64,000 nt of DNA from Arion vulgaris (Eukaryota > Mollusca > Gastropoda > Stylommatophora > Arionidae), in the NCBI GenBank assembly GCA_020796225.1, contig CM036755.1:15377317-15441316 (forward strand). The letters are read 5' to 3'. The notes under the pieces were generated by a model, which made no database searches, was not told the DNA's origin, and worked only from the letters and a program-made list of their open reading frames with translations. How positions within the stretch are numbered: the stretch's first letter is position 1; each line of letters starts with the position of its first letter. A program made the position numbers and the translations under genes. Shown one piece after another: positions 53,826-64,000 of the stretch.

Positions 53826-53894
53826 TGAAATATACAATTTATAAATTAAAAAAAGTAAAGGATGCTATTTTCTTGAAATGAGGTATATTAGTGA

Positions 53895-54025
53895 ATATGG
53901 TGTACAGCCTGTATTTTTCTTTAACCTAACGATGTGGATGTGTCAACATTTGTGGTCATCTTTATTTACTTCCCAGTGTTTCTGTGACCCAGTTTAAACT
54001 GATTTACCTGAGAGCTGTTGAACTC
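53895..54025 (-). mobile_element. SINE-A fragment, degraded
   Basis: The + strand shows CCTGTATTTTTCTTTAACCT, GGTCATCTTTATTTACTTCC and CCTGAGAGCTGTTG in SINE-A (reverse) order; the head with A and B boxes is lost. Confidence 0.55.
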
Positions 54026-55335
54026 AAATAATACGTGATGCATGGAACAGAGGAGTCATCATCAAGATACCCAAGAAGGATCTCTTGCGCTTGTAACAAC
54101 TGGCATGAAATAACCCTCCTTCTGTCCCTAAGCAAAATAATTGTACAACACATTACTGATGCAGTAGATTATTGGTTACTAAACTGACATCATTGCACTC
54201 CGGCAAGACATAGGTACTCAGTCTCCCCAACAGATATCAGAGATACATACTGATAGTTTCCTGGCTCCTGATTAAACACACCTCTATATATGATGCAGTA
54301 GATAAGACACTGAGAAAGGAACAAGCTGGATTTCATAGAGGATTGGGCTGTAGTTCCCGTGGCTCGCTGATTAAACACACCTCTATATGATGCAGTAGAT
54401 AAGACACTGAGAAAGGAACAAGCTGGATTTCATAGAGGATTGGACTGTAGTTCCCGTGGCTCGCTGATTAAACACACCTCTATATGTTGCAGTAGATAAG
54501 ACACTGAGAAAGGAACAAGCTGGAGTTCATAGAGGATTGGACTGTAGTTCCCGTGGCTCACTGATTAAACACACCTCTTTATGATGCAGTAGATAAGACA
54601 CTGAGAAAGGAACAAGCTGGAGTTCATAGAGGATTGTACTGTAGTTCCCATGCTCATGATTAAACAACCTCTATATGATGCAGTAGATAAGACACTGAGA
54701 AAGGAACAAGCTGGATTTTGTAGAGGACTGGACTGTATAGGTCAAATATTTGCTTTTAGAAATAAGATAGAACAATGCACAGAATGGCAAAGCAAACTCT
54801 ATAGCAACTTTATTGACATAGATTGGGTGGTGCATTCAAGACTCTTCAGGCGGTCTGAACTCTAGCTCCAATATAGCTTCAGAACCAAGATTAATATATA
54901 CAGCTGCTGTAAGCTGTCAACTTTACTATACAGATTCCAATGCTGGAGAAGACAGAACAAGATATGTCCAAACTCTCCAACCTTCCATACAACTTGTCTG
55001 CGAAAGATCTTTTATGTTCTGGCCAAATACTATCTCTAACCAAGAACTGCTTACACAGTGTCAACAAGAGAATATGAGCAACATCATCCAAAAGAGACGC
55101 TGGAGATGGATCAGACATGTGATACACATGGAGACTAACTCTGTCACGAAAACTGCACTGAGATGGATACCAGAAGGTAAACGAAAACGTGAAGACCCAA
55201 AATTACCTGGAAGAGAACAGTAGAACAAGAACTGAAAGAAATGAATCACAGCTGGAACACAATACAGAGGAAGGCAGAGAATAGAGAAAAATTTTGTGCA
55301 TTTGTTGCTTCCCTTAGCACCAGGGGTGTCCCAGG
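54026..55335 (+). mobile_element. R-alpha-like LINE with a tandem array inside RT
   Basis: 54030-54165 gives a decayed NNWHEITLLLSLSKIIVQHI. The 97-bp array (54262-54750) repeats the DAVDKTLRKEQAGF region. 54720-54865 reads CIGQIFAFRNKIEQCTEWQS and NFIDID. The RT catalytic core is deleted at about 54890, and the C-terminus resumes NTISNQELLTQCQQENMSNI, RRWRWIRHVIHMETN, then ALRWIPEGKRKRED. Confidence 0.85.
54262..54750. repeat. 97-bp tandem array, 5 copies, of an RT segment
   Basis: The word GATGCAGTAGATAAGACACT starts at 54292, 54389, 54486 (variant GTTGCAG), 54583 and 54677. The period is 97, 97, 97 and 94. It is not a multiple of three, so the LINE frame is broken at each unit. Confidence 0.95.
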
Positions 55336-55539
55336 CTAGAGAGAGTGAAAGACATGTTTGCATCAAAAGCACTTATAATAATATGATTTTTAAGATGGGC
55401 AAGGGAGAACTGTCTACAGCTACTTAATGACTGTCTGTTGAATAAAGACAACACAATTGACGACACATCTATACTGTGGTTGAAGGAATTTAAAGTCCAA
55501 TGTTGTACAAGTATCAAACCTGGTATGACATTTTCTGGG
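55336..55539. other. no feature seen
   Basis: Spacer between the LINE and SINE-C. Confidence 0.4.
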
Positions 55540-55785
55540 TCTCTGTGGCATAAGTGTTTGACTAGTATTCTGAATGTTGTGGATTTGAATTTAAACCATG
55601 TTGTTCTGTTTGTAAGTGCATTTTTCTTGTAGATATCTTAGGTTTGTTGTCGCTGCTAGGGAGTTCATGCTTTAGGCACTACTCTCAGCTGGGGGCATGT
55701 CATGTGTGTCAAGAGTGACCAAGCCATATGGGGAAGCCCTGTACCAGAAAGTAAATCCTTCGCCTTTAGACCTGATATGAGTTTG
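55540..55785 (+). mobile_element. SINE-C copy 3, diverged
   Basis: GGTCTCTGTGGCATAAGTG (A-box region), a degenerate B box (GGATTTGAATTTAAA), then AGTTCATGCTTTAGGCACTA, GAGTGACCAAGCCATATGGG and AAATCCTTCGCCTTTAG. The oldest of the three copies by eye. Confidence 0.8.
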
Positions 55786-55904
55786 TAGGGTCCCCTTCAA
55801 GGATGAATAATGCATGCGTAATCCAGCGGTCTACAGAAACTACCAGTAGGCTATAGGTACACTTTGCCATCTACTGAAATAAATTGAGCACTTATGAGCC
55901 TGTG

Positions 55905-57352
55905 TGGGGTCAAAGGCGCATGAGGGGGTGTGCCAGGATTAGTGAGCTGGCACTAATCAAGACCCTGTCCCCTACCTCCACGTGGTGACCCTGGAAACAG
56001 ACCTTGATTCCAGTCTGGCTAATGGGGCAGGGATCGGGAGAACTACTGGTGGTAGCAGTGCAAGTACGGAAGCAATGCAGGTTCATACGAACAAAATACA
56101 CAAATCTCTTGGCTGATGTCCAACAAAATATTGCCCAAGTTTCCAAACAAAAAGAAACAGCAGCGAAACGTCTCTGATAGAATCCCTACTCCCCGGAGTA
56201 AGAGCTGAACACAAACTGTCATCTCCGACAGAGACTCCATACACATGCTCGATATGTAAGTCAAAGGTCCCGCCACAAATTATCAGTCTCTCTACCGATG
56301 GGGAGATTAGTAAACATGAAAGGATGAGAGGTGCATCCAGTGACGAAACGTGGGCCCACATAGGGCGAAACTCAAGCCCTGAGGGGGGCAAACAGTGACA
56401 GCTGTGGGGCAAGAATAAATAAGACAGATGCATAACGAATAAAAGTCTGCCCTTGTGTTGGTATGTGGGAAGATTGCAGCTTGACTCGACGGTGGCCTGG
56501 CGCAGATACATTTATGGGGCAAGGTTGGCAGAGTGCAAAGCATAAAGTTGCGTTTTAGTGCATAACGAAACTACCTTCTCCTGGGAAAACGCAAGGTACT
56601 GTGACATAGCAACTAACATCCCGGAAGAACTGAGGCAGTGATTCCTAATGGAACTGCTAACCCTTGGGAACCGGCAAGGACGGTTGCAGCCACAACAACA
56701 TTCCTCGAAGAACTGGTGGGTGAGTGGCAGCGAAATCTCAGTTGCGTTGTAGCGCTAACTGAAACGGTCCTCATACATTATTTGTGCTTGACCCCAGTCT
56801 GATGTTTCTGAGGCTAGGGAAAATGCGAAGTAGAACCTGCAAATTGCGTACCAACACACGCCTGAAGGCTGAGAATGTTCCTACTGGAACAAATTCAAAG
56901 TGCACAGTAAAGTAAGGTCGCCAATGTAAAGTCTGACAGGATGTCCGGATCCGAAAACTGGTGAAGGCTAATACTTGACATGGTGTTTTATACGAGTAAG
57001 ATGCCGTCCAAGGACAAGCTTATAAGCCCAGTGAAATGTTCCTAATCTGGAACGACCTCACAGTCAGAAAGGCATAACAGTTAACACACTGTTTGGCGAG
57101 ATCACAAAGCCCAAATATACGGCAAAGCTGATCGAAAGGCGAAGATCCGGCCGAAATACTAGGCAGAAAGGATCGTTCCTAGAAAAGCTCACCCTAGTAA
57201 ATCAAAAGCTGGCTGAAACCGGGTGGGCGGGCCTAATCACCATGGGCGCATAATCACCAACGAGATCACTCCGCTCTTGTCAAGGACTCAATATATATCA
57301 CAAAAGAATGATAAAATTGGCCGTAAGAACGATCAAAAGAAGAAGAAAGAGC
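55905..57352 (+). repeat. X repeat, copy 2 (1.45 kb, non-coding)
   Basis: Matches 4650-6126 from GTCAAAGGCGCAT, through CCACGTGGTGACCCTGGAAA, GGATGAGAGGTGCATCCAG and CGGAAATA-like segments, to ATGATAAAATTGGCCGTAAG and AAGAAGAAAG. Open frames differ from copy 1, arguing against coding. Confidence 0.7.
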
Positions 57353-57498
57353 CTGTCTGAAAGGTCTGATTCTGTTAACTAACTATTAATTTTTTCTTTT
57401 CTCTTCTCCAATTTATTTTGCCTCACAGCGTAGAATAAGAAGAGATTTCTAGAACGGGTCTTTGTGTGCTCTTCATAAACAGTGTCTTTCATAATCTC
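57353..57498. repeat. repeat shared with 52790-52890
   Basis: See 52790-52890; it lies between X and the R-alpha target site. Confidence 0.45.
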
Positions 57499-60400
57499 TA
57501 TTATCTCTCTCTCTCTCTTCACCCTTCGCCCCTAGGGAAGCATAGGTCCCAACCAAGGCTTCCAAGCCCGCCTATCCAAGGCCATCCTTTCCAGATCTCG
57601 CCACTCTCTCCCCGTCCTCTTGCATTCCATCTCTAACTCCTGTCTCCAGGTGTTTCTGGGTCTTCCCTTACTTCTATTGCCCTGGGGTTCCATCGGAGAG
57701 CCTGTCTCACGATGCTGTCAGGGGTTTCCTCAGTGTGTGTCCTATCCATCTCCACCTTCTGCTCATTATCTCTTGTTCCCCCTGCCGTTGTCCTGCCCTA
57801 TCCCACAGTTCTCTGTTTGTGGTCCTGTCGTACCATCTGAGATGGAGTATCCTGCGTAGGCATCTATTGATGAATGTCTGCAACTTTTGGTGTTCCCTTT
57901 AGTTGTTCTCCATGTCTCTGCTCCATACAGAAGGACAGACTTGACATTTGAGTTAAATATCATTATCTTAGTTTTATTCCTAATCATTCTTGAACTCCAT
58001 ATGTTCTTCAGAATGGCAAATGCTGATCTTGCCTTTTTGTATTCTAACCCTAACGTCTTCATCTGTGCCACCTTGAATGCTGACGACACTTCCCAGATAT
58101 GTGAATGTGTCCACCTCTTTTAGTGGTGATTCTCTCAATAAGATTGGTCTCTGAACCAGCATTTAATCTCATGATCTTTGTTTTCCCCCATGAATAGTCA
58201 GGCCTAGTTGCTGTGAGACTGTTTCTAGTTTTGTTATTTTCTCTTGCATCTGCTGATGGTTGTGAGAGAGGAGTGCTAGATCATCTGAAAAATCCAGATC
58301 CTCCAATTGACTCATCATGGGCCATTGTATTCCATTTCTTCCCTGGCAGTTGTTGATCTCATTATCCAGTCAATAGCCAGCAGGAAAAGGAAGGGCGATA
58401 AAAGGCAGCCCTGTCGCACACCAGTCTTTATTTCAAGGGCCTCTGTCAGTTTTCCTTCATGCACTACTCTAGCCGTAGTCTCCTCATACATTTTCTTTAT
58501 TAAATTGGTTATTCTGGGGACGCCATATGTCGTAGAATTTTCCCAGAGTGTTTCGTCTAGGCTATCGAATGCCTTTTCATAGTCCACAAAGTTTATGTAG
58601 AGGGATGAGTTCCACTCGATGCTCTGCTCCACTATGATATGTAGCGTCTATATTTGATCTGTGCAGGATCTGTTTGCCTAAATCCTGCTTGTTCATCCCT
58701 TAGTACTGCATCTGTAGTTTCCTTGAGTCTCTCGAGATGATTCACTTAGTATTTTGCCTGGTACAGACAGGAGCATTATTCCTCTATAGTTCGAGCATTC
58801 TTGGAGATCACCCTTTTAGGTAGTTTGACTATATAGCCTCTCCCCAGTCTTTGGTATTTCTTCCTCTCCCAAATTTTTCCCAACAAGCCATGTAGCATGT
58901 CTGTTGAGATGTCAGCATTTGCTTTTATGGCCTCTGCAGGTATACCATCTGGGCCTGTAGCTTTACCATTTCGTAGTTGGAGAATGGCCTTCTTTATTTC
59001 CACTTTGCTTGGCTTGCACATCGATTGTTAGATCTTTGCAGCTGGATCTATGTCCGGTTGGCCTAGGGAACGGCCTATTTAAAAGGTCTTTGAAATGTTC
59101 TGCCCACCTCTGCATCTGTTCTTGAGCATTGCCGAGTAATCTTCCAGCCTTGTCCTTAATTGGTTTATTTATTTGTTGGTATTTCCTGTCAATTTCTCTT
59201 GTGTTATCGTATAAATCTTCAGGTTACCCTTAGCTGTTGCTTCTTCTGCTTCTCTTGCCAGGTCATCTAATACTTTCTTTTATCTGCTTTTATACTTCTT
59301 CACCTCCCTGTTGGCTTTTGTGTATTTTTCTTTTGCTGCGGCCTTGCTGATCTTGTTCTGCTATTACAGAGGTCAGCCTTCTGCCTCTTCTCTCTGTTAT
59401 CTTATCTAACGTTGACTCTGATAGCCATTCCTTGTGGTGGCATATCTTTTCTCCAAGGGTAGTTTCACACGTGCTAGTCCAGGCTTCTTTAACTATGCCA
59501 GTGGTATTCAATACTTCCTTCATCAACTCTAGGGCCCGAATTTGTTGGAAATCGTGACACTAAATATATCCTTTCTTTTGCTCCTTCAGATGTCCCACAT
59601 GTATCTCACCCTGTTACCATGCGTGGTCGCATGAATCTCTTGAGTTTCATTTTACACTTTGCTATAACAAGGTGGTGATCAGAGGCCACATCTGCTCCTC
59701 TATATACTTTTACGTCGTACAGTGACCTTCTGAACTTCCCTGTTATACAGATGTGGTCGATTTGGTTTTCTGTCCTGTGGTCTGGTGATATCCATGTTGC
59801 TGTGTGGATTCTTTTGTGCTGAAAAGGCTACCTCTATAACTAACTGGTTTGCTGCGCAAAGATCCACAAACATCTCTCCATTTTTATTTATTTCCCCTAG
59901 TCCGTGTTTGCCCATGGTTTCCTCGAAGCCCCAGTTGTCTCTGCCTATCTTTGCATTAAAGTCTCCTAGCAAAATAGTAAGATCCTTACTTTTAAATTTG
60001 CTTAATACACCCTGTAACTTATTGTAAAACTCTTTCTTTTTTTTGTTCTTTGGTGTCATTTGTTGGGGCGAGCAATGGACTATGTTCAGTTTAATTTTTG
60101 CATTGGGGTTTTGAAAGTTGCCTGATCATTCTTGGTCCTAACGGCTCCCATTCAATTAATGCCTTTGTGCTTGTTTGGCCAACATCAATGCTACTCCTCC
60201 ATGTGGTGCGTCTTCCTCCTCTCTTCCGAGTACAGTAATGATTCCCTCGCTGTAAGTCTAGTGTCCTGCATTTGTCCATCTGGTTTCGCCTTAGTCCCAG
60301 GATGGCCAGTCCATATGTCCTCATTTCCGTGCCACCTGTGCTGTCTTCCCTAGTTCGAACATCGGCGGACATTCCAGGTGCCAATCCTGAGATCTTCCGG

Positions 60401-60657
60401 TTGAAAGAAGGTGAGCGGCAGCCCGATTTTCTTTCGAATTTCACCGGGCCCATGAGTCCACTTGGGTCCCTCTTCTTCCCGGTGGCGAGCTTTTAATTTT
60501 CTTGGTTGTGGTTTCTGTAGCTATCTGGTGTTTTTTCGTGTGGGTAGCCAGCCCCACGATCAACCTCCTCAGTCGCTCTTATGACATGCATGGCAGTGGT
60601 TATATTCTTTACATCCCTAATTTGGGCCCGGTAACCACTCGGGCATATATTATCTCT
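57499..60657 (-). mobile_element. R-alpha LINE, full length, 10-bp target-site duplication
   Basis: TATTATCTCT flanks the unit at 57499-57508 and 60648-60657; the element is 57509-60647 (3.1 kb). On the minus strand: 5' UTR (GCCCGAGTGGTTACCGGGCC, then the hairpin module at about 60572-60590), CFDP2-type APE endonuclease (60400-59690), linker, RT (58840-58315), C-terminal block (58160-57560) and an (AG)n tail. The ORF is broken by more than ten frameshifts and stops. Confidence 0.92.
57560..60400 (-). pseudogene. R-alpha ORF: APE endonuclease and reverse transcriptase
   Basis: Endonuclease: RIGTWNVRR, MRTYGLAILGL (catalytic E region follows), LIEWEPLGPRMI, LTILLGDFNAKIGRDNWGFE (GDFNAK, catalytic D and N), HGLGEINKNGE. 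Linker: VKEAWTSTCETTLGEKI. RT: IKKAILQLRNGKATGPDGIP (58985-59015), CSNYRGIMLLSVPGKIL in another frame, NFVDYEKAFDSLDETLW (motif A), GVRQGCLLSPFLFLLAIDWI (motif B), then LDFSDDLALLSHN (box with S before DD). C-terminus: TFTYLGSVVSIQGGTDEDV, WRDLERMALDRRAWKALVGT. RTE-like elements usually have one such ORF. Confidence 0.9.
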
Positions 60658-60880
60658 GCAGTCCACTTTTTGCATGGCCTGCCTTTTGTTTTGTATTCAC
60701 AGTATCAAAGTAACATTGCTCTTTACGGTGCACTGTCTGTTGGTAATCTGCTTATGTGGCTGAACCATTTAATTTGTTGTTTCTTGATCAAGTTCAGTAC
60801 TGATGTTCAGCACTTTTTTTTTTGATGTCCCCATTTCTAAACCAGTCTTTTCTTGTGACTCCCAGCATTCTGCATAGACA
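60658..60880 (-). mobile_element. RTE-like LINE C-terminal fragment
   Basis: The minus strand reads CRMLGVTRKDWFRNGDIKK, then in another frame IKWFSHISRLPTDS and GRPCKKWTAEI. It is the target into which R-alpha inserted. Confidence 0.65.
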
Positions 60881-60921
60881 CTTTACAGAATGCTAGGAGT
60901 ACCAAGAAGAGACTGGTTTAC
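60838..60921. repeat. short inverted repeat of LINE sequence
   Basis: AAACCAGTCTTTTCTTGTGA...CAGCATTCTG pairs with CAGAATGCTAGGAGTACCAA...GACTGGTTT, about 36-base arms around a 10-base loop. The right arm is a second, opposite copy of the CRMLGV block. Confidence 0.85.
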
Positions 60922-60972
60922 TGTGAACATACAATGTATTTAAAAGGATTGTTATGTTTTTTCTCTCCCTAG

Positions 60973-61122
60973 ATCAATCAGCATTGAAAACTGGTTACTG
61001 CCATTAGCATATGCTAAACATATTGATCACATCATTTGGGTGAAACCTCCATGGCCCCATCAAATAAAGACATCAGAGCAAAACTTTACTATTGGAAAGT
61101 GCAAGGTCTCTGGAAAGATTAG
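60973..61122 (+). CDS. C5orf22: UPF0489 (C5orf22-like) protein, internal exon
   Basis: The acceptor TTTTTTCTCTCCCTAG ends at 60972 and the donor GTACTT begins at 61123. The first base completes a codon from the previous exon, then the frame reads SISIENWLLPLAYAKHIDH, IIWVKPPWPHQIKTSEQNF and TIGKCKVSGKI, ending AG of the next codon. This matches the UPF0489 block as I remember it: SIENW-xxP-xxYA-xHxxHxxW-xxPxW-xQI, then F-xxGK. UPF0489 proteins are conserved single-copy animal proteins of unknown function, distantly related in fold to arginases. The upstream exons (with the HxDSHPDL motif) were not found in this window. No stop interrupts the 50 codons, in contrast to the surrounding mobile elements. 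Confidence 0.8.
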
Positions 61123-61148
61123 GTACTTTACTGTCACTCATTGCACTA

Positions 61149-63915
61149 CACGGCGAACCAACACCGCTTCTTAATAATTTGCACTTTTTTTTTCAGCCCA
61201 GTCCAGACGGAACACAAGTCAGCCATTGTGTTTTTCGATCGAATCGATGAAACAGCGTGTAAACAATTGCTTCATATGAAATATTTGTCATTCATATAGT
61301 AAAACCGATTGTTCTACGCGGTAACTGTAACATATTCTACAGATCTGAAAATTCTATGATTATATGTTAGTAGAAGCTTATTTGAACGAAATTTTTTCGA
61401 TGGTCACTACCATTATTTTGGAACCTTGAAATTTCGCTGGACTAATTCCATAAACATCGTATTATGAACGGCATTATTAACTTTTTACTCATAATTTTCA
61501 ATAGAAACATTTTCTTCTCTTCTAATGGCAACTTATTCTGCACTTCAATAACCTACCAGACTTACTATTTATCTAGTGCAGGGCTGTTTGCTTTTGATCG
61601 CCCATATAACTGCGAGTTATGATTTTTCCTGAATTCTTTTCGCATTTTACTTGTGTCAACGATATCCAGCAATGCTAAATACAAATTTTTATTTTCTTTA
61701 TATTTCAAACATTATTTATGCCTTTCAGTTGACTTTTGTATCGAGTATCAATGGTAATATTAAATATCCCACACTAGATCTAGTTTGTCCAAAGTGAACC
61801 ATTCGCCAGCTATAGACGCAATAATGATTGGACCGATCTTTATCGATATATTCAGATTTACTTGAAAGTCTCATATTATTGTACTGTGATTTCAGAATTA
61901 AAATAACTATTGAATCATTTCAGTATTCTGTTAATTGTCTTTCTTAATTATAGGCATTTCATGTTTAAAAGTTGTGCCATTTAAATTGCACGCATTGCTT
62001 AGCTGCAATGAAGCTTTGTGACAAAATATAGTCTAGTAGCAATTTCAAATGCAACTATTGCAAGATCATCTACATTTTCTTTTATGTAAACTTTCTGTGA
62101 CTTTCAATTTGTTAGTGGTTGAACTAAATGTGATCATTTATATTTACTCAACATATATAAATGATTTACCAAATAAGTATCCAGCATGTTTGTATGTGAG
62201 ATGTGCATACATAAGTAAATATAAAAAACTCACACTATTCAAAGAGTCACTCAGAACAGCACAACATATTGCAGATAAATCAAGAAATATATGAATACAA
62301 AAATTAACCTCTGATGCTAGAGTGAATAATTTACCAATATGCTTTTTTTTCTAAATTGTTTTGGTTGTGTGGAACATATAATGAGCACTAGATCAACAGT
62401 TTCAATAAATAATATTCATTATGATCTCCCCATGCAACTGGCTTCAACCTTGCAATAACATTAAATATATTTATTACTTTATTTTAAAAAAACTGGAGAT
62501 AGAGGTTGTGTGAATAATTTACTCAGAAAGTGTTAAAGCTTGACCATCATTGCAAGACTAAGGTCAATGCATGGGAAAATTAGAAAGGATATTATTCAAT
62601 GAAATTGTTGATCTAGTAGTCAATACATTTTTTAAACAATCAAGAAAGTTTTTGACAATAATGAAAACACACTGGTAAATCATTTACCTGTACTTCAACT
62701 ATATAGAAATTAGGATTTATACAAAGATCTGATTTGCTGTATCATTGTTTACTGTACCTTTGATTAATCAATTTTACTCAAAGCTCAGGTCCTACACAAA
62801 ACTTTCAATGACATAAAATGTGCTTGTTCAATGTATGTTCATATAGAAGACATGATGCAGTATTTCATCACTAATTATCACATTTATTTAACCGATAACA
62901 AGTTTAAAGTCACAGAAGAAGTTTCATAAAAAGAAAATGTAGATGATCTTGCAATAGTTACATTTGAAATTGCTACTAGACTATATTTTGTCACAAAGCT
63001 TCATTGCAGCTAAGCAATGAGTGCAATTTAAATGGCACAACTTTTAAACATGAAATGCCTATAATTAAGAAAGACAACTAACAGAATACTGAAATGATTC
63101 ACTAGTTATTTTAATTCTGAAATCACAGTACAATAATATGAGACTTCTCAAGCAAATCTGAATAGTGTACGATAAAGATCGGTCCAATCATTATTGTCGT
63201 CTATCGCTGACGAATGGTTCACTTTGGACAGCTAGATCTAGTGTGGAATATTTAATATTACCGTTGATACTCGATACAAAAGTCAACTGAAAGGCATAAA
63301 TAATGTTTGAAATATAAAAAGAAAATTAAAAATTTGTATTTAGCATTGCTGGATATCGTTGACACAAGTAAAATGACGAAAAGAATTCACGAGAAGATCG
63401 CAAACTGCAGCGGTTGTTATGGACGTCAAAAGCAAACCGCTTCGTAGCAAGATAAATGGTAAGTCTGGTAGGTTATTGACGAGTTGCAGACGTAAAGTTG
63501 TCATTAGAAGAGAGAAAAATGTTTCTAGTAATGAAAATTTATGAGTAAAGAGAAGTTAATAATGCCGTTTCATGTAAATACGATGTTTATGGGTAGTACC
63601 CAAGCGAAATTTTCAAGGTTCCAAAATAATGGTAGTGACCATCGAAAAATTTTTCGTTCAAAATAGCTTCTACTTAACATATAATCATAGAATTTTCCAG
63701 ATCTGTAGAATATGTTACAGTTACACTTAGAACAATCGGTTTTACTATATGAATGACACATATTTCATATGAAGCAATTGTTTACACGCTGTTTCATCGA
63801 TTCGATCAAAAACACAATGGTTGACTTGTGTTAAATTTATTTACCGTCACGGACTGCGCTGAAAAAGTAGTGCAAATTACTAAAAGAGCGGTATCTCAAT
63901 GCAAATATGACGCCG
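61149..63915. mobile_element. fold-back element with about 1-kb inverted arms, filling the intron
   Basis: The left arm is about 61149-62150 and the right arm about 62865-63915, inverted. Matching landmarks: CGGCG near the outer ends, AATTTGCACT (61170s) with AGTGCAAATT (63870s), GGTAGTGACCATCGAAAAA (63630s) with the inverse at 61395, and AAGTTGTGCCATTTAAATTG (61970s) with its inverse near 63025. Arms differ at scattered positions and by small gaps. The centre (about 700 bases) is AT-rich with one short open frame (62049-62294) of no known family. No target-site duplication is certain. Confidence 0.9.
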
Positions 63916-63988
63916 TGACTAGAATTTATTGTATTTATTTTCTTACTTACTGTAAAAGAAAACTGAAAACTGAATATATTCTTTACAG

Positions 63989-64000
63989 CATGTCGCCTTC
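63989..64000 (+). CDS. C5orf22: probable next exon of the UPF0489 gene (cut by window edge)
   Basis: The acceptor ATATTCTTTACAG ends at 63988. Joining AG from the previous exon with CATGTCGCCTTC gives S-M-S-P followed by an incomplete codon. This is compatible with the family, which has a short polar stretch after the GK-x-IR motif. Only 12 bases are visible. Confidence 0.45.

Noticed and set aside
57620..60496. Plus-strand open frames over R-alpha
   Set aside because: All are shadows of the minus-strand LINE coding region, whose motifs are clear.
62049..62294. Open frame of 81 codons in the fold-back element
   Set aside because: It starts inside the inverted arm, is not kept in the other arm, and shows no domain.
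61149..63915. Inverted arms as an assembly artefact
   Set aside because: The arms differ by many substitutions and small gaps, which an artefactual palindrome would not show.

Overview
This window is animal nuclear DNA, not bacterial. It has spliceosomal introns, AT-rich sequence, many minisatellites, and decayed mobile elements over nearly all of its length. The mix (RTE-like and I-like LINEs, Penelope-like elements with a GIY-YIG domain, hAT and IS630/Tc1/mariner elements, several tRNA-type SINEs) suggests an invertebrate. A SPIN-like hAT MITE is a weak hint of a gastropod mollusc, because SPIN is known from a pond snail. The species cannot be fixed from sequence alone.

Two host genes stand out, both on the + strand. 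(1) A four-pass MARVEL-domain protein (CMTM/plasmolipin type, 197 aa) is built from four phase-0 coding exons at 9549-9698, 12257-12451, 18721-18819 and 29250-29399. Its introns are 2.6, 6.3 and 10.4 kb and are filled with mobile elements. (2) An exon of a UPF0489 (C5orf22-like) protein lies at 60973-61122. A probable next exon starts at 63989, at the window edge. The intron between them is almost entirely one fold-back element with inverted arms of about 1 kb.

Names used for repeat families. R-alpha: RTE-like LINE with a CFDP2-type endonuclease (full-length copy 57509-60647). R-beta: LINE at 1500-2810 and its fragments. R-gamma: LINE at 42297-44992 and 30320-30760. R-delta: BovB-like C-terminal fragments, often with (GAT)n tails. 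R-epsilon: 11150-12215 and 17981-18545. I-alpha: full-length RNase H LINE 37313-41708. I-beta: RNase H LINE with TGATAACTGATAA-type tails. SINE-A to SINE-D: four SINE families. X: a 1.45 kb non-coding repeat.

Layout. 1-9.5 kb: LINE, PLE, X and SINE-A debris upstream of the MARVEL gene. 9.5-29.4 kb: the MARVEL gene, whose introns hold a nearly intact DDE transposon with 101 bp terminal inverted repeats (14368-16555), two larger PLE copies, and 41- and 44-bp minisatellites ending just before the last exon. 29.7-37 kb: SINE-C, the SPIN-like MITE, a LINE-derived minisatellite nested in SINE-A, and hAT fragments. 37.3-47.5 kb: full-length I-alpha, then LINE/hAT/LINE/PLE nests with target-site duplications still readable. 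48-52 kb: a hAT gene broken by a SINE and an I-like LINE, then AT-rich DNA. 53-60.6 kb: SINEs, a LINE with a 97-bp array inside its RT, X, and full-length R-alpha. 60.9-64 kb: the UPF0489 gene with its fold-back intron.

The two genes have no evident functional link. The main biological content is how mobile elements insert into each other, recombine into new SINE-like modules, and seed minisatellites.
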